A stretch of 64,000 nucleotides of DNA from Apricaphanius iberus (taxonomy: Eukaryota > Chordata > Actinopteri > Cyprinodontiformes > Aphaniidae), in the NCBI GenBank assembly GCA_028564705.1, contig JAPXFQ010001133.1:3486001-3550000 (forward strand), written 5' to 3'. The notes under the pieces were generated by a model. The model was given only the letters and a program-made list of their open reading frames with translations. It was not told the DNA's origin and ran no database searches. Position numbers and translations under genes: made by a program. The stretch's first letter is position 1, and each line of letters starts with the position of its first letter. Positions 1 through 13,435 of the stretch are shown here, piece after piece.

Positions 1-1544
1 TCATTAGGTACCTATCACAGCGTATGATAATTGTCTCTATTGCAAAGCCATTTGGTTAAAAGAGCAACTCTTGATATGCACAAGTGACCCTGAATTACAG
101 GGTGGTTTATTTATTTTTCTGTTTTCTCTCCATTTGTGCCTCTTCTCTTTCTCTCTGTTAGGTTTAGGGTTAGTCTGTTTCCTTGAAATGTTCAGTCTCT
201 CTCCATTTATTTTTAGTAGCAGCTAAACCTAGAGTAAGCACAATCTAATACAAAAGTTACACTTAAAAACATGACAAAAAACAATGAATATCGCAGAGAC
301 AACACAGCAGTTTATGGCGATAGTTCCCAACCCATCTCTTTGCACTGGATTTTTAATACACTGGCATGAAAAATCATTTACTGCTACACTTAATTTTTCA
401 GATTAAAGGATTTCTATATCAGAAAAAAAATATCCTGAATAAAAACAAAGTTCAGTACTAAAATTATAATTTCAAAGAAGAGAAAAAAAATCTAAACCAA
501 CCTGGCTCTATGTAAAAACTGTGCTGCCCTGTAAACATAATAACTCATATTACTAATTGCAGCATAAAACTACCATTAAATGAATTAGTATTTGACACTG
601 ATATGGAGGACATTTCACCAACTCTTCTTTTTCCAAAGCTTTACCATTAGCTGCTTGATGTCATCAGGTGTTTTAAAAATGTATTAATCACCCGTTTATT
701 TGAGTAAGTAGGGCAGAACATATAAAACATGCAGGATAGGGGATCCTAAGGATTAGGGTCAAGAAGCCATGCTTTAAAGATTCTATGTTATTTTATTTAG
801 GTGGATGAGCCATTAATGTGATTTTGTCATTTTCTTGGCGGTTCATTTTTTCTTGATCTCTTTTTTGATTATAATTCTCATTATCATTTGCTGAAGCTCT
901 AAAGCCTTAAAAATATCTAAATAATCATTTATGGACTGTCAATGACTGTCGTCTGTTCACAACTTTCTTTAGAGCAAGGCTGTAATGATCTTTGGCACTT
1001 CTGGTTTTGTTTTTTGCCTTTATTTTGCATCTGTCAATCTATGCATTCCACATTCAGGTTTTTCTTTAGTTTAAGGAATAATGTTACTTTAGTTTTTGTT
1101 CTTTAGTGTTTTTTAGGCCTTTATATTTTTGTTTTCCTAGTTCCTAGTGTATTCTTCTTTTCATGGTAAAGTCCCAAGATGTAGGATTTTACATTTCTCT
1201 CCGTTCGTAAAGCAGCATTTTGCTAGTATTCGCTATTGATTGGTACTGATGTTTTTTTCAGTTTCCTGATTTACTCACTCTTTCAAATCCCTGCCTTCTC
1301 CAGTTGTCTCTCATCTTCACATTATCTCACCTGTCTACCACTTGAGTAATCTTGTTCCCCAGTTTAAATACTTCTTGTTTTTTTGAGTCTGTCACATCCT
1401 CCAGTTTTTACCACCAACCTGCATCCTCAGATTCCTCCCATGAACTGCCTTCCTCCTCCTAAATTGCTGCATTTGAGTCCTTCACTTTATGTATGATAAG
1501 GTACGCGATGTGTAGCTTTCTGAGATCTTTTAAAGTTCTTGTGG
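1..1544. other. AT-rich non-coding sequence, no gene seen
   Basis: No open frame of useful length, no RNA gene and no clear repeat was recognised. The sequence is AT-rich with poly-A and poly-T tracts, as expected of fish intergenic or intronic DNA. Confidence 0.6.
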
Positions 1545-2240
1545 TGACTTCTATAACAGGTGTCTATACACCTAAACAAAGTACTATCCCAAACATATAT
1601 GTAGATGGGAAACAGTTAAAAATGTTGATGAGTTTAGACTCTACACTCACTTTTAAAAAAACACATTAAAAAGCTGGGGAATAGAGTGAAGTATAGCGTA
1701 GCTAATTTCAGACATATTGATAATTCATTCACTGTTGATGCTGCTAAGACCTATGTAAATGCTGTTATTATGTCTCAATTACACTACTGCATGTCAAGCT
1801 GGTCCCAGGCTAACAAGACTGTATTGGAATCTATTGGATCACTTTACATACAAACTCTGAAAATATTAGACAAAAGATCAAGTCTGTACTATCACGTTGC
1901 CATACTGGGCAAGTATATCATGCTTAACCCAGAAAACCTCATACTATATTCAGATATGCGACAAATACATAAAATCCTTCACAATACTGCTCCACCACCT
2001 CTAAAAATAATGTGTCCAATCATGCTCTGAAGGAATAGGCAGAGCCACCAGATCCATTACTAGGGGAGATTGTAGCCTCCCAAATCAGAGGACTGCATTT
2101 GCACAATCAGCTTTCTTTTTTAGAGCAACTAAAGGCTGGAACACTCTTCCCAGTAATCTAAAAATTGTTATAGATTTCCATACGTGAAGAGAAGAATTGG
2201 ATTTTAAGTAATCAGTGTTGTCCGCATAAATGATTATTCT
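1545..2240 (+). pseudogene. Non-LTR retrotransposon RT C-terminal remnant
   Basis: This is the decayed 3' part of a LINE polymerase gene. One open stretch (1686-2030, 114 codons) has the layout seen after the RT palm in fish CR1/L2/Rex-type LINEs: an 'N-RHI' segment, then 'QLHYC-SSW', a 'LY-QTLKILDK' segment and 'IHKILHNTAPPPL'. Upstream (about 1580-1680) a related stretch reading like 'VDGK..' and 'LTFKK' lies in another frame and is cut by stops. Downstream of 2030, residues resembling 'AFFFRATKGWNTLP' occur in a shifted frame near 2095-2160. It therefore carries several frameshifts and no RT catalytic domain, and is a dead, 5'-truncated copy. The exact LINE clade is not resolved. Confidence 0.65.
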
Positions 2241-2522
2241 GTATATTCTTAATTGAGTGTGTGTATGTATGTCTATCTTATTCTTCTCACCTGCCAAGGG
2301 ACTACAGCTAGAAAGTAGCTCTTAGCTATAATCTGGTACAAGTCATATTTTTGCTTCTTGTAACTAATGAACCGTGTACATGGTTCCTTTCTTAAATAAA
2401 CCAATAGCTAAGCTAACTAAACTAAACAGGTTCTATTGAGGTGATTTCTTTAATTTTGCAGGTTAAACATTAATCAGTTCTCATTTTTGCTGATAAAATT
2501 TAGACCAAAAATACTTTGCTAA

Positions 2523-2532
2523 GGGGGGGGGG
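2523..2532. repeat. Poly-G tract
   Basis: An uninterrupted run of ten G residues in AT-rich surroundings. Confidence 0.9.
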
Positions 2533-2906
2533 AGATTACATTTTTACATAGGACCAGGTCCATTTGGAGTTGTGCCTCTAAATTAATAATATAATATAAT
2601 CTCTTTAGTCACACAGTTTAAGGGATGTGTCTTGAGTTTTTAAGGTGGTTTGATACACGTATTTGTTGAAACAGGTTCACTTCTGATACACCTATGAGTC
2701 CAAAACAAATGAAGTCACACAGCTAAACTGAGATGTGTGTGAGCATGCCGCACATTGCTCAAAGGTGCTCATTCTGCATTGCCTACTTGTTGGATTTAGC
2801 CTCACGATGCAGCACTGATTCATCACATTTTACTTCAAGTGAAAACAACAATGCTGTCAGATTAGTTAGCTAAAAGTTTAAAAGATATTGATTCTCAACA
2901 CCCCAA

Positions 2907-2915
2907 CCCCCCCCC

Positions 2916-2956
<41 letters not shown>

Positions 2957-2961
2957 AAACA
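2907..2961. repeat. Poly-C plus (CA)n microsatellite
   Basis: About a dozen C residues run directly into an (AC)n tract of roughly 40 bases with two AAC interruptions near its 3' end. It is likely polymorphic in length. Confidence 0.95.
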
Positions 2962-4995
2962 TCTTTTAGCATTTCAGTTAATGATCTCACATATATATCT
3001 CCAGATACCAAAAGAAGAAGGATGAAGTGCAAAGAGAGGAAGCATGACTGCATGGAAATTTCAAAGCCCTTTAGTCCCTCTGTGCTACAGTTATGACAGC
3101 CAGCTATGTCCTGCTACTCTTCACCTGTTATCTGTCTATCACTTTATTGTGTCTATCAAGATGTGCAGCCTGTACAATCAGGACTTGATTTCCTATACTC
3201 TCAATATTATTTTTTGATTGGTGATCGCAGTTATATCAGGTGAATTGGATTGTAAATTTCTATTTTATGCTGATGAACAACCAAAATAAACAAACGTTTC
3301 TATTTGATTTATTTGTAATTTAAAAAATCTAGCTCAGACAAGCAGCAGAGAATAAAATAGCATATAACTGTGAAATGGATGCATTATAGATATATTAATC
3401 AACATTGACCAGAAACAGGAATTGCCCACATTTTCCTTGATCAGTTTTTATCTAACTACCCTTTGTGATTAAAACGTATCATTGAATTATACTGATCTTT
3501 GATTGGTCATGCAGATGCTGAAAACTATTCTTCTTTTGTTTATTAAATGCAAAACAATAACTCCCTCTGTTTTCATTAGAATCAAATCTGGTACTTCTAT
3601 TAAAGAACCCACTGCTCAGTTTTCAGTTTTAACCTCTTTTACAGCATTAAACTGTCGCAAAGTTCACTTCTGCCTCAGACTGGTTATGTATGCAGACACA
3701 GACACACACACACACATGCACGCACATGCACACCCCTTCTTCAGCTCCAGCTGCGTCTTAAGAAGTCAGTGCCAGACTGGTAATCTGACTGGGCTAAACG
3801 TTACCCGATCTGTATCCATTACAAGATATAATAGTCTTGAGTCTCAAACTCTCCACACTTCCACTAACTGAACATCTTAGAGGTCATATGAATAGAGCCA
3901 TCCCTTCAATGTTTATATCAACCCTCAGCATTCTGGAAACATTGTGTATTAGGCCCATATATCCAAGTAAATGCTTTCTCCTTAAAATGTCATACTCAAC
4001 TTCAACCAATAAAAATGCCCTCCAAACTTTTGGGCATTTCATCCAGTGGCAAACAGTTGGATGTGGGGCTAAGGTGTGAGTTTACTATAATAAACTTTAT
4101 ATACATTTACTGTAACTGACAGAATCACTTTACCTCTCAGCTCTAAAGCCTGTACATTAGTGGATCTAATAGATATCAGTTTCCACCAAGTGAACAAATC
4201 ATATTGACAAAAAAACCTTTTAGACTGAGTAGTATGTAAGAACAAGCCAAAGTTGTACAATGACTCAGCTCTCAGGCACAGCGTACGTAAAAAAAATAAA
4301 AAATAAACAAAATTCCTTAACAAAAATGTTGAGGTCAGCTTTCTACAAGGACAATAACTTCTCCCCTGCGTGTTGAAAAAGACTAAACGGAATACTTTCA
4401 AATCCTACACACTATTATAAATAGCTGAACTTTTTAAAAATCTCAGAGGAAAAGCCTTGATACAAATTCAACAAAGTCAGTAGCCTTGAACAGAATAATA
4501 GAAGCTGATGAGAGTTTTGTTCCTTTAAAGGTGAGTATTTATCCCTGTGATGTACAACAGTCCTATTAGAGAGCAGTGACAAAAGCAAAGCAACTGGCAG
4601 CGGCTTTGACTGTGAAAACTGATACTGTAGTGCTTATTCCCACCAAGGACAATGAAATGTCAGCTATCACGCTCCCTACTCACTTCCCAGAACTCACATT
4701 GAGGACAACAGACCTATGCAGACCAAATAATATGTGCATGTGTTTAAATTAATAAGTGTGTGAAGTCAGTGTGCTCCCCACTCTCCTTGTAAGCTAATGA
4801 TTACAATGTGCTTTACTTGTTTGCTCCAGATACAATGACAAAATTACCAAAGAGCAAACTGTGCCCCTCTGAAAGACAGAACAGGGGAGCTGTCAACAGC
4901 TGACACTAGACCTCTACATGGAATCTGGGAGTTATTTTATAGTGAGACGATAGTTAAAATATAGAAGTGAAAATAAAGCAACTGCTTCAACTTTT
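2962..4995. other. AT-rich non-coding sequence, no gene seen
   Basis: Only short chance reading frames occur here, for example 3503-3871, whose translation contains a low-complexity His/Thr run from a CA-rich tract near 3700-3735. No conserved domain, RNA gene or well-bounded repeat was recognised. Confidence 0.55.
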
Positions 4996-5024
4996 TTTCT
5001 TTCTTTCTTTCTTTCTTTCTTTCC
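4996..5024. repeat. (TTTC)n microsatellite
   Basis: Seven or so tandem TTTC units followed by an imperfect one. Confidence 0.95.
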
Positions 5025-7960
5025 TTCAAAAAAATAATAAAAAAATATTGGTCTGGTTTGGTCAGAGCAGAATGTGTTGTCAGAACAATCCATCATCTGT
5101 GTGTCAAACAGTAAAATATCCTGTTTCTAGACCAGACAGTCATCTACTGTGTATGTCAACAAATAAGCAGGACTGCTGGTAATCTAGATGAAATGGCTAT
5201 AAACTCAGCTCAGACGGGTGACCCAATTCAACTTTAATATCAAAATAACATCAAACACAATAAATGTTTCTTACCTAACCTTAAAACATCAATATCCTAA
5301 TATAAAAATGTAATGGCAAAAGACACAACTAAAATAATATGCATTAGATTCAATGAGCCACTGAGATGCCAATCAAGGATGTGGCAGTCTGTTGGCAGAT
5401 GTCAATGTTAGTGGTTTTCGTGGCTTGAGGGTGTGATAAGACATTAACAGGTGGGCAGAGTTAGCAGGTGGGCAGGCAAAAACACACTTGAGCTGCAGTG
5501 GTAACCGTAAAAACAAATGCTGCTTAGAAACTATCTATTTTAAAGACTCAAAGTAAACCCTAGCATCTTTCATTGCATCTTACTTCACGTCATGAAAAGT
5601 ACCAAACAGAAACTTTAATTGTAAGCTGCGATGTTTCTTCACCATCATTTCAGCATCTTTGCCAGTAACAAGGGCAAAAAAGGAGAGTGTAATTTAAAAA
5701 ATTTGGACAGGTAAGACAGTCCACGAAGGGCCACGTTTAATAATAATGACATTAAAATTGCTGTATCCAAACAAAGTGGACACACCTTTTCTTACACTGA
5801 AAGTGTGGAAGGTTGCTATAATTGGTAAAATGTATTATATTCCGGAGACCAATAATGGGTTTGCTGTCACACATCTTAAAAAAACTATTATTAACAACTG
5901 GCTGCATGATTTTGAAATTTGCATCTTTTCCTTTTTTTCTTTTTTTTTAATGAGGCTAAAGTAATTCTTAGGGACTTTGTTGATGGTTTATTAATACAAA
6001 TTAGTGTTCTTTTATCAAATGCTTTTTAGAGAAAAGTATTGGCATATTCATCATCTCTTACATTTTATGAGACATTCTAACCAATATACACTAGGTTTGG
6101 GCTATAAACCAGACAAAGCTAGATTAAGGCCTCTGTTTGTATAATACTGAAGAAACTGAATTAAAGCCAAATGAAATTTTTAAAAAAATTAAACACTCTC
6201 AGCATTTTATCTAAATCTACACATATCAAGGACCAATCTGTGTCATTCGCAAAAGGTTGTGCAGTAAGGCAACACATAGTATCACATAACCTGAAACCAA
6301 AACCACACCACAAGTATTTTTTTTCTTTTAATAGGAACTGAGAAACAAAAATGCAACAATTATTTTACTGTGTCTATTTTCTCGAGTAAATATATACATT
6401 CTAATATCAGACTGAACAAATGTTTTTTTTCTTTCTTTCTGGCAGCTGTTCTGTGACTTTTCAGACTGTATGTTCATATGAACATCATTCAAATGCTCCG
6501 TATGTTTGTGTAAAAGTTCATAAAAAGTTTCTATGAGACTCCTAACAATTTCTGTTTTAAGAGATTGCTATTGTAACATCTGGGGGAAAAAAACTTTGGG
6601 GGAAGGGCTTTGAGTACAGAGGAAAACCTGCAAGTGACAATCACAGGAAAGACAGACAAGACAGAGGGATGGCATGAGGATAGTACAATCTCAGCACATA
6701 GGAGTATAAGGTATGAGCCTCTGCTGGCTTAAAATAAGTGCTCCTGATTGAAATTAACTTTAATCTCTTTGAAAAGAACAGTAATAAAAGAATCGCAAAG
6801 AAAGAGGTAGAAATGTGTTTGATTTATTTTATAGTAAAGCTTTGTACTATGTAAAAAGATAATATTTTTTCATATCCCTAAAACATTGATTTGTATTAAA
6901 GCAATCAAGCCCTTCATCTTATTTTAGACAAGCTTTTTGCATGTTTCCAATGCTATTTACAGATTTTTTTCGGCCATGAACACCAACACTTTGGGGCGGG
7001 GAGGCATTTTTGCCATCATCCTAATCTTCACAGATTCTTAATCAGATGAAAGTTTTTAGTCTCTCTAGTCTACTCCAATTCTTTAATATGCTTCTTTTTA
7101 GAAGAGAAATTTGAGTAAAATTAGAGATTACTTTAAACCTAATTGTGGGCTTAATTGTAAATTTGAATTAAACAATTATGAAATTATTCAAAACATTCTA
7201 GACACATTAAATTATATAAAAATCCCAACATTTTAAAAGTGAAAAGCCAAGATTTTCTTAAGGCACAATGATACAACAAATCTCAAACGTAAAGAGACAC
7301 ACTTTCTTTACAACACCTCAATCGTAGATACCAAACATGGACACAATGAACGCGGCTGATGCTGGTAAATGTAATAACTGACAGTCAGTGGTAGAGCATT
7401 TGTCTGCCTACTTTGAAGAATACAGTGCTTTGTTTGTTTTTTAATCTGGGATTTTTTGTTTATAGCACTCTAGAAAATAAGTGCAATAAGAGGCCACAAT
7501 AAGTTTTAAATTATTTTTAAATGAATTTTCTTAAAATTGTCCTGTGTGATTTTTTATCAATTTAGATATTTAAAGAAAGATGCCTGATTGGAACTTAGTC
7601 TAAAAAGACAAAATAAATGCTTAGCTAAAATTTAGGTTCTAAAATAAAAAAAAATTAAAAAAAGAGCTCTGCTGAGACTTGCCTTGAAGAAATGTTGTTG
7701 ATTAAATAACCAACTGGGTGCAGATATGAATACTATGTCCAAAATATATATTAAGCAAAAATAATACAATCTTTTGTGTCTTGTATAATCTGTAGAAGAT
7801 TTTTGATCAAACTCACTCTCACCCCACATCATCTTCAGGATACGGGTGTGTTAAGATACGAGTAAGATACAAGTCACAACTAAAAAAAAAATAAATAAAT
7901 AACCTAAAACTCAATTTACACATTCAAGCAAACACACATAACAGTGTAAAAGAGCCAATC
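5025..7960. other. AT-rich non-coding sequence, no gene seen
   Basis: No coding region, structural RNA or bounded mobile element was recognised. If the minus-strand exon at 8049-8154 is real, this stretch is the start of its first intron. No downstream exon could be picked out by eye. Confidence 0.5.
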
Positions 7961-8048
7961 TAATGAGCTACAGCAGCATGACAGCCAAGGTAAAACCTGC
8001 CAAAGTGTTGAGAGCAGCAGTTAGTGGAGAAAGTTTGCTGTAACTCAC

Positions 8049-8154
8049 CGCTGGTGTGTTGTTGGAGGGAAAACAGTCCAAGCAATAACAGAGGACTCCG
8101 GCTCCAGAGACGGAGAGAGAGGCAGCCCCTCGGCTGTTCTCCCTGTCCTGACAT
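8049..8154 (-). CDS. Candidate first coding exon with signal peptide, host gene unidentified
   Basis: On the minus strand an ATG at 8154-8152 sits in a good initiation context (ACC before the ATG). It opens 35 codons plus one base, ending at 8049 directly before a strong splice donor, GTGAGTTA, at 8048-8041. The peptide has a polar start (MSGQGEQPRG), an arginine-containing stretch, a hydrophobic core SPLLLLGLFSL, and a polar QQHTSG end. This is the plan of an N-terminal signal peptide of a secreted or type I membrane protein. The split codon makes it a phase 1 intron, common after signal-peptide exons of immunoglobulin-type adhesion proteins and receptors. An in-frame GTG further upstream could extend the frame, but the ATG is the better start. 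I do not recognise the gene, and no second exon was found in the 8 kb downstream, so the intron would be long. Confidence 0.5.
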
Positions 8155-8610
8155 GGTCTCTTTCTTGTGCTCTTCACTTTTCCTTTGCGCTCTGTTCTTC
8201 AGCTCCCTCCACACGCCAGGCTCTGCCGCTCACAACCACTGGCTCCCCCTCTGAGTGTGTGTGTAGTATGTGTCAGAGAGGGAGGGAGAGCAGGACGTGG
8301 GGGGAGTATCAGGCATGCAAGCCCCTCAGTGAGTGTGTGGGTCCGTTGCAATGTGAGAAAGCACACACCACACAAAACCCACCAGCATCGGCAGCAGCCG
8401 TTGGTGCCGATTGTCCTCCAACCTGGTCTGACAGTAGTGAGGCCAGCTGAGAGAGATGGAGACAGGGAGAGGGAAGCAAAAAGGGAGGGGAGAGTTAACT
8501 TTACTCTCCTTGTGGGGAGGGCTGACTCGCTTCCACACACACATAGACACCTACACACACAAACTCACTCACAGGGATGGAAAGAAAACAGGGGCAGGGA
8601 GCAGATATAA
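8155..8610 (-). promoter_or_regulatory. Probable 5' UTR and promoter-proximal island of the signal-peptide exon
   Basis: This stretch is clearly richer in G and C than its surroundings, with purine- and pyrimidine-rich tracts (GAGA/CTCT) and several CpGs. It lies immediately upstream, on the minus strand, of the candidate first exon. No TATA box was singled out and the transcription start cannot be placed. Overlapping open frames on both strands here are low-complexity and probably due to composition. Confidence 0.35.
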
Positions 8611-9160
8611 GCAAGATGGGGTTTAGAAAAAAAAAGTTAGGAGGGTATGGAGGACACTGACAACAAGCATGGGGATATAGGCGATTCTGACGGTTTAACT
8701 GTTTGCAGATTGTGCTTCAGTCTTGAAATAACTTCTGCATGCACTGTGTGGGTTAAAAAAATAAAACTATAATTGATTACACAGAGCTTTTGAGCCTTGC
8801 CATGCTGTGAATGACTTTATTCTAAACTGAACGCTCGTAGCCCATGCTACTGGTAATTTTGCTCACTAAAAAATGTTATGTTTGTTGTTTTGGTCATTTT
8901 ATGTCTGACTTGATGATTATTTTTTTAGAACTATTTAGAGTCTTCTGAAAATAAATATGGCTATACATTTCTTCTAACTATAAAAGCTATGAGCAGGAGG
9001 TTGATCAGAGTACTTTGGTGTGATCAGGCATCATGATCTGTCATATTTCATAGGTGTCAAGCACAAGAGGGTTACAAACCAACTAACTGGAAACGGGTTG
9101 AAACAAAGTCTTTTGAAAAATATAATTCAGTTTAGTTAATTAAAAAGACTTAATCTCATA
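8611..9160. other. Non-coding sequence, no gene seen
   Basis: No coding or repeat structure was recognised between the GC-richer island and the LINE remnant. Confidence 0.5.
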
Positions 9161-9164
9161 GGAA

Positions 9165-9990
9165 AATTAAACGCTTCCATACATTTTTGTGTCTAGATTC
9201 GGTACAGGGTCATAGAAGTTCATAGCTCTGGGGAGGAAAAATTTAGCATAGTAGTATGTACTACAGCATATCTGACGGGATCTCTGAGTGAAGACAGTCT
9301 GTTGCACTCCATTCTTGTGAAGAGGTCGGTCCCTTATAAAATGAAGGACATAATGGTGCATCCTCTTTACAAAAATATGCAGTCCCAAGATCAGATTTAG
9401 TTTTTTGTTTTTTGTTTTCAATTTGTTGAGCTTTTACAAGTAAGTGACTCTGATGCTACTACCCCAGCAGATGACAAAATAAGAGATTGCATTTTCCATA
9501 TGAAAGTTATTGAAGATCTTCAACATATTTTGTTAACACTGAAGAGCCTAAGCTTTCTTAAGAAGTAGTCTGCTCAGCCTCTTTTTAATACAACTTCACT
9601 GATGCATCTTAACTACAATCTGTTGTCTAGGTGAACACCAGATATTAATGTTCTTCCAAAGCTTTCACTTCTAATCCACTGATGCAAATAGTGTTTGGCA
9701 TATTCCTGTTTCTCCTGAAAGCTACAACCATTTCCCTTTATTGTCCAAACACAAAGCCACAAAGCAGTCTACCAAATCTCTAGACTCGGCAGCTGGTCCA
9801 ACTCCAATACATTTGGTAACTGCAGCATCTTCCTAGTATTTCTGCAAACGACTACTAGAATATCCAACCATAACCCATTTTTGCTCTGATCAAGAACAAT
9901 GCTATCTTCTTTTGTACGTGTTGTGCTTAAATGATGACCTTTAGCTATAATCAGAGAACAGTCCATTTCAGACATATGCAAAACAATATT
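9165..9990 (-). pseudogene. Decayed LINE reverse transcriptase, C-terminal half
   Basis: Read on the minus strand, fragments in shifting frames follow the order of a fish non-LTR retrotransposon polymerase. Near 9740-9690 there is a 'VVAFRRN' segment matching the conserved 'K-MVVDFRR' region after the RT active site. Near 9600-9540 comes a leucine/arginine-rich 'LSRLLLKKA' type segment. Near 9490-9440 the sequence reads 'FVICWGSSIR..LNKL', and at 9420-9167 a tail with 'RDRPLHKNG..', 'QRSRQICCS' and 'FFLPRAMNFYD', like the usual 'R..SFLPRAI.LYN' end. Stops and frameshifts separate all the segments, and the RT palm and endonuclease are missing. It is a dead 5'-truncated copy; CR1/L2/Rex clade not resolved. 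Confidence 0.65.
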
Positions 9991-12900
9991 AAAATCAATC
10001 TGTGAAAAGGTTGTATGACTGATAACGCTTCACATTGAGCTTCCATAATCAAACAGAATTTTTCCACTTTTTTTTTCACACAGCAAAAGTTATATTTTTG
10101 AACATTTAAAAATTTCTATTTAGACATAATGCTTAAAAAAGGTCCCTGTTGACCTCTTCTCACAAGCATGTGCTATTCAGGTGGCTGGCAGAGACACTTT
10201 AAAGGAGCTGTTAGAGATTACATCACCCCAGCCTGAGGCTTTTATACTAATAAATAAATGCGCTGAGACACTAATAGACCATTTCCTTTCCAGTGCTATC
10301 CTCTTACCTTTAAGGCATTCACTGCTGACAAAACTCAGTATATGTGCATGTATGTTTCTGCTTTGAACACTTTCCTTTCAGCATAAAAAATGCATCACAG
10401 ATCTGAAGTATCACTACATGAGGAGTTGTTGGTTTGAATGCAAACTACAGTTTGATAAATGAAACTCTAAAATATGTTTATAGTTTTTTTTTTCTTCACA
10501 CTTTGTTCATTTTCCTTAGTGGAAACATAGAATAGGGATAAGGTTGATTAGCTCTTTAAAGAGCGAAATTAATTAAAATTGATTTATAAATAAACAGCAG
10601 TGGTCAGTCGTTTCTATGAAATTCTTAAAGGTTCAAACAACCAAGATTTCATATCTGTTGAAGTTGTCCAGCAGTTAAAGTTGCAATTACAGGGATAATT
10701 TGCATACATTATGTTAACTGAAAAATAGAGCTGCATCAAACAATTGAAAAAAAGATACAAAACTGGCCTCTTTTTTTTCTTTCATTGATTCTAATAGTGG
10801 ATTGGCATTAAATAAATAAAAACAAAAGTTTTTTCACCTTATTTATGAATTCCCATAATTTTCAGCCTATAATTGAGTCAATTAACAACAATTCAATTCA
10901 TGCACTTTTAAAGTCTGAATTTATAAAAATGAATTTGTTTTTGATTAACATTTTCTTCTGGATTCAAAACTACTACAGAGTGATTAATACTAGCTGGAAT
11001 CTCATATGTTTTAATGTGTCCTATGTTTTGTGTCTTTAATGTTGTATTTTTGGCTTGTCTACCCAAATCATGTGAAGCTCCTTGACTTGCCTTGTTGTTG
11101 CAAAAAGACAATCAGCATGTCTCTTTTGGAGCCTTGTAGTCACATAGATTGATTAGATGTCAGGTCTACACAAGTAGAACTACACATTAAGGTATATTTC
11201 TTAGAAAATAAATCCTAATCAGAATCAGCAGGTCAGAAATCTATATGGGTAAAGAACGAAAAACAATTGTTGTTTCTCTACTACTTACAAGATGAAATAG
11301 AATTGTAAAAAGCAAACAACTGTTCAAATGCACTTATTAATAGTTGAAAATAATATTATCACATTAAAATCCCAGCATGGCAGTTTTGTTAGAGGTCTCA
11401 TTTACACTTTAATGAACATGACTATTCTTCTATGTACTCTTATTATGATATTTCATTCTTTATTGCTTATTTTTAGTTCTTTTGTAAGGGAGAAATGTGC
11501 CTGCCCTCCCTCCCTCTTGCTTCTGTCTGTCTTTCTTCCACTCTTCCTCTCACTCCCATTCTCCAGTGAACCAGAATGTCATTTCAAGCATGTCTAACTG
11601 CAGGAAGCCTTTTAAAAACTGTGACAGCATTTGCCCCCAATAGCTGCGAAACTGTGTATTTGAGTGTGGGTGTTTGTGTGTATCATGGGGCACCAGCCTT
11701 CAATACCTTTTAAGTAACTGTTTTTAAAGGGGTCACTTCTCGATATACATATGTTGTCTGGTCTTCAAGCAAATCAGCACAGACATGCATCACACACACA
11801 CAAATGAACTCATACACAGGTGAACACAGGCTTCTCTTCACCGGAGTCACCCTCATGCTGGGTACATGATAAATGGCTCATACTAGTACAAGCAAAGGAT
11901 GAGCAGTAAAACTAAAGAGGAAAACAGAAGAAAACAAAAGGCTAGTGACAAGAAAGCTAAAAGGAAAGCTGGTTGACTGTGATCGCTTGAAGGAAAGATT
12001 TCTGACGAACAGATGATGAACGAGGCTTGTCAACCTTTAGGGGAGAAGTGGGAGAGTTCAGAGAGCAGATAAGAAGAGCATGGAAAGGAGAAGGCTTATT
12101 TGTAAAGCTTTTGAATTCAAGCCACAAATGGAGTTGCCTATATATGAATCTTCAGAAGGAATGATTCTCTGTTTCATAGATTAACAGAATTAAAACCACA
12201 TTTACTCATTCAGATGAAAGGCCACAGCTAATGCTTGAGGTTGATATTTTACCTGATGTGCAATTCTGAATCATTTTAGATGTGCTGACACAACACAACA
12301 AAATAATGCAATCAGCTTTCATTAGCGAGAACATTTGTGCTTTAGTATAATGCAATTTGATAGACAAATCTTTGTTAACAAGGGAATTTATTTTTACTCT
12401 CTTTAGCAAAAATTTTAGAAACAAGCCTTTTATACATTTTAAGTTATAGATTTAATTTAGTCCAACCGATTTTGAGACCGATTTCTAATCACCAGTTTCA
12501 TAAAGCTCTATCCTGCCAATCCTAATGTTATCATAGTCTGATTTCTATGAGAAAAAAAAAATATATAAGAATAAAACTTATTTTTGCAAGAGGGGCTTCC
12601 CAGGTCAATAATAGTATGATTTAGCTGGGATATAATTGACATGCATGGGGATCCAGCTTTCTAACTGAATTATTTGTGTGTCCTAGCTTGATAAGGAGAA
12701 TTCCAGTTTGGTTTATTTCTACCCAACAAAGGTATATACATGCATTTCAAAGTCTGAATTTAATCTAAGGCAATAATTCTGTTTTTCTTAATGCATGTAA
12801 AACCTCTGAGTATTACACTTACTCTACCTTCAGATGTAACATAAGACTGTTATTTGCACTATTTTTAATTCTTTTTTTGTCTGTGACCCTTAAGACAATC

Positions 12901-13190
12901 CTAACAGATTTTCCTGCCATGCGTGGTGTGTTCAGAGCACTCTGGTTTGCTGGGAAGGATGTTGGGAATACTCTGATCACAAATCAGGAATATTCAACTT
13001 TTTGGATTGTCTTGGGCCTGATATCACAAGGTGTGTGGTGTTTTGCAAGGAGAAACAAGCATGCAACTTGTTGAATGTGACTTGTAGCCAATTAGAAAGT
13101 GAGGTGAAAGGCAGCAATACACTTCATAAGTCTCTGTTGTCTTTCACAAATGTTCCCAACATATACATTGTAGCAATGGGCACAGCATGG
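9991..13190. other. AT-rich non-coding sequence, no gene seen
   Basis: Only short chance reading frames were found. There is a CT-rich tract around 11500-11560 and short CA/TG tracts near 11790. No bounded element, RNA gene or convincing exon was recognised. Confidence 0.5.
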
Positions 13191-13194
13191 AAAG

Positions 13195-13435
13195 AGTTGT
13201 TGTTGTGTGGTTGTTTTGGTTGTATTTACCCAGAAAGTTCTTCGCTACAGTCCGCTTCCTGCTTTTGGAGGGGCTCCGGCCCGCTTGGCAGTCGCATATA
13301 CAATTGAGGTCACTTCAACCAGGCCGAGACCAAGGTTTTTAGGCAGACCAGAGTTCGCTTTTGTGATTTACATCAGAGGTACAGTATATTGCATATTCAC
13401 ACCTCCTCATACGCACAAGAATTTCCAAAGCTTAT
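13195..13435. repeat. Possible diverged DNA-transposon-derived repeat
   Basis: A GC-richer patch contains phrases such as 'accagagttcgctt' and 'cacacctcctcatacg', which resemble ends of non-autonomous DNA elements common in fish. No terminal inverted repeat or target duplication could be defined, so the boundaries are approximate. Confidence 0.25.

Noticed and set aside
2919..2961. A CRISPR-like or satellite array
   Set aside because: Simple CA microsatellite. No spaced direct repeats of CRISPR type exist anywhere in the window, as expected for a vertebrate.
8167..8610. 147-codon plus-strand and 119-codon minus-strand open frames in the GC-richer island
   Set aside because: Low-complexity Arg/His/Ser/Leu composition from GAGA and CACA tracts, overlapping on both strands, with no domain. 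More likely 5' UTR and promoter sequence.
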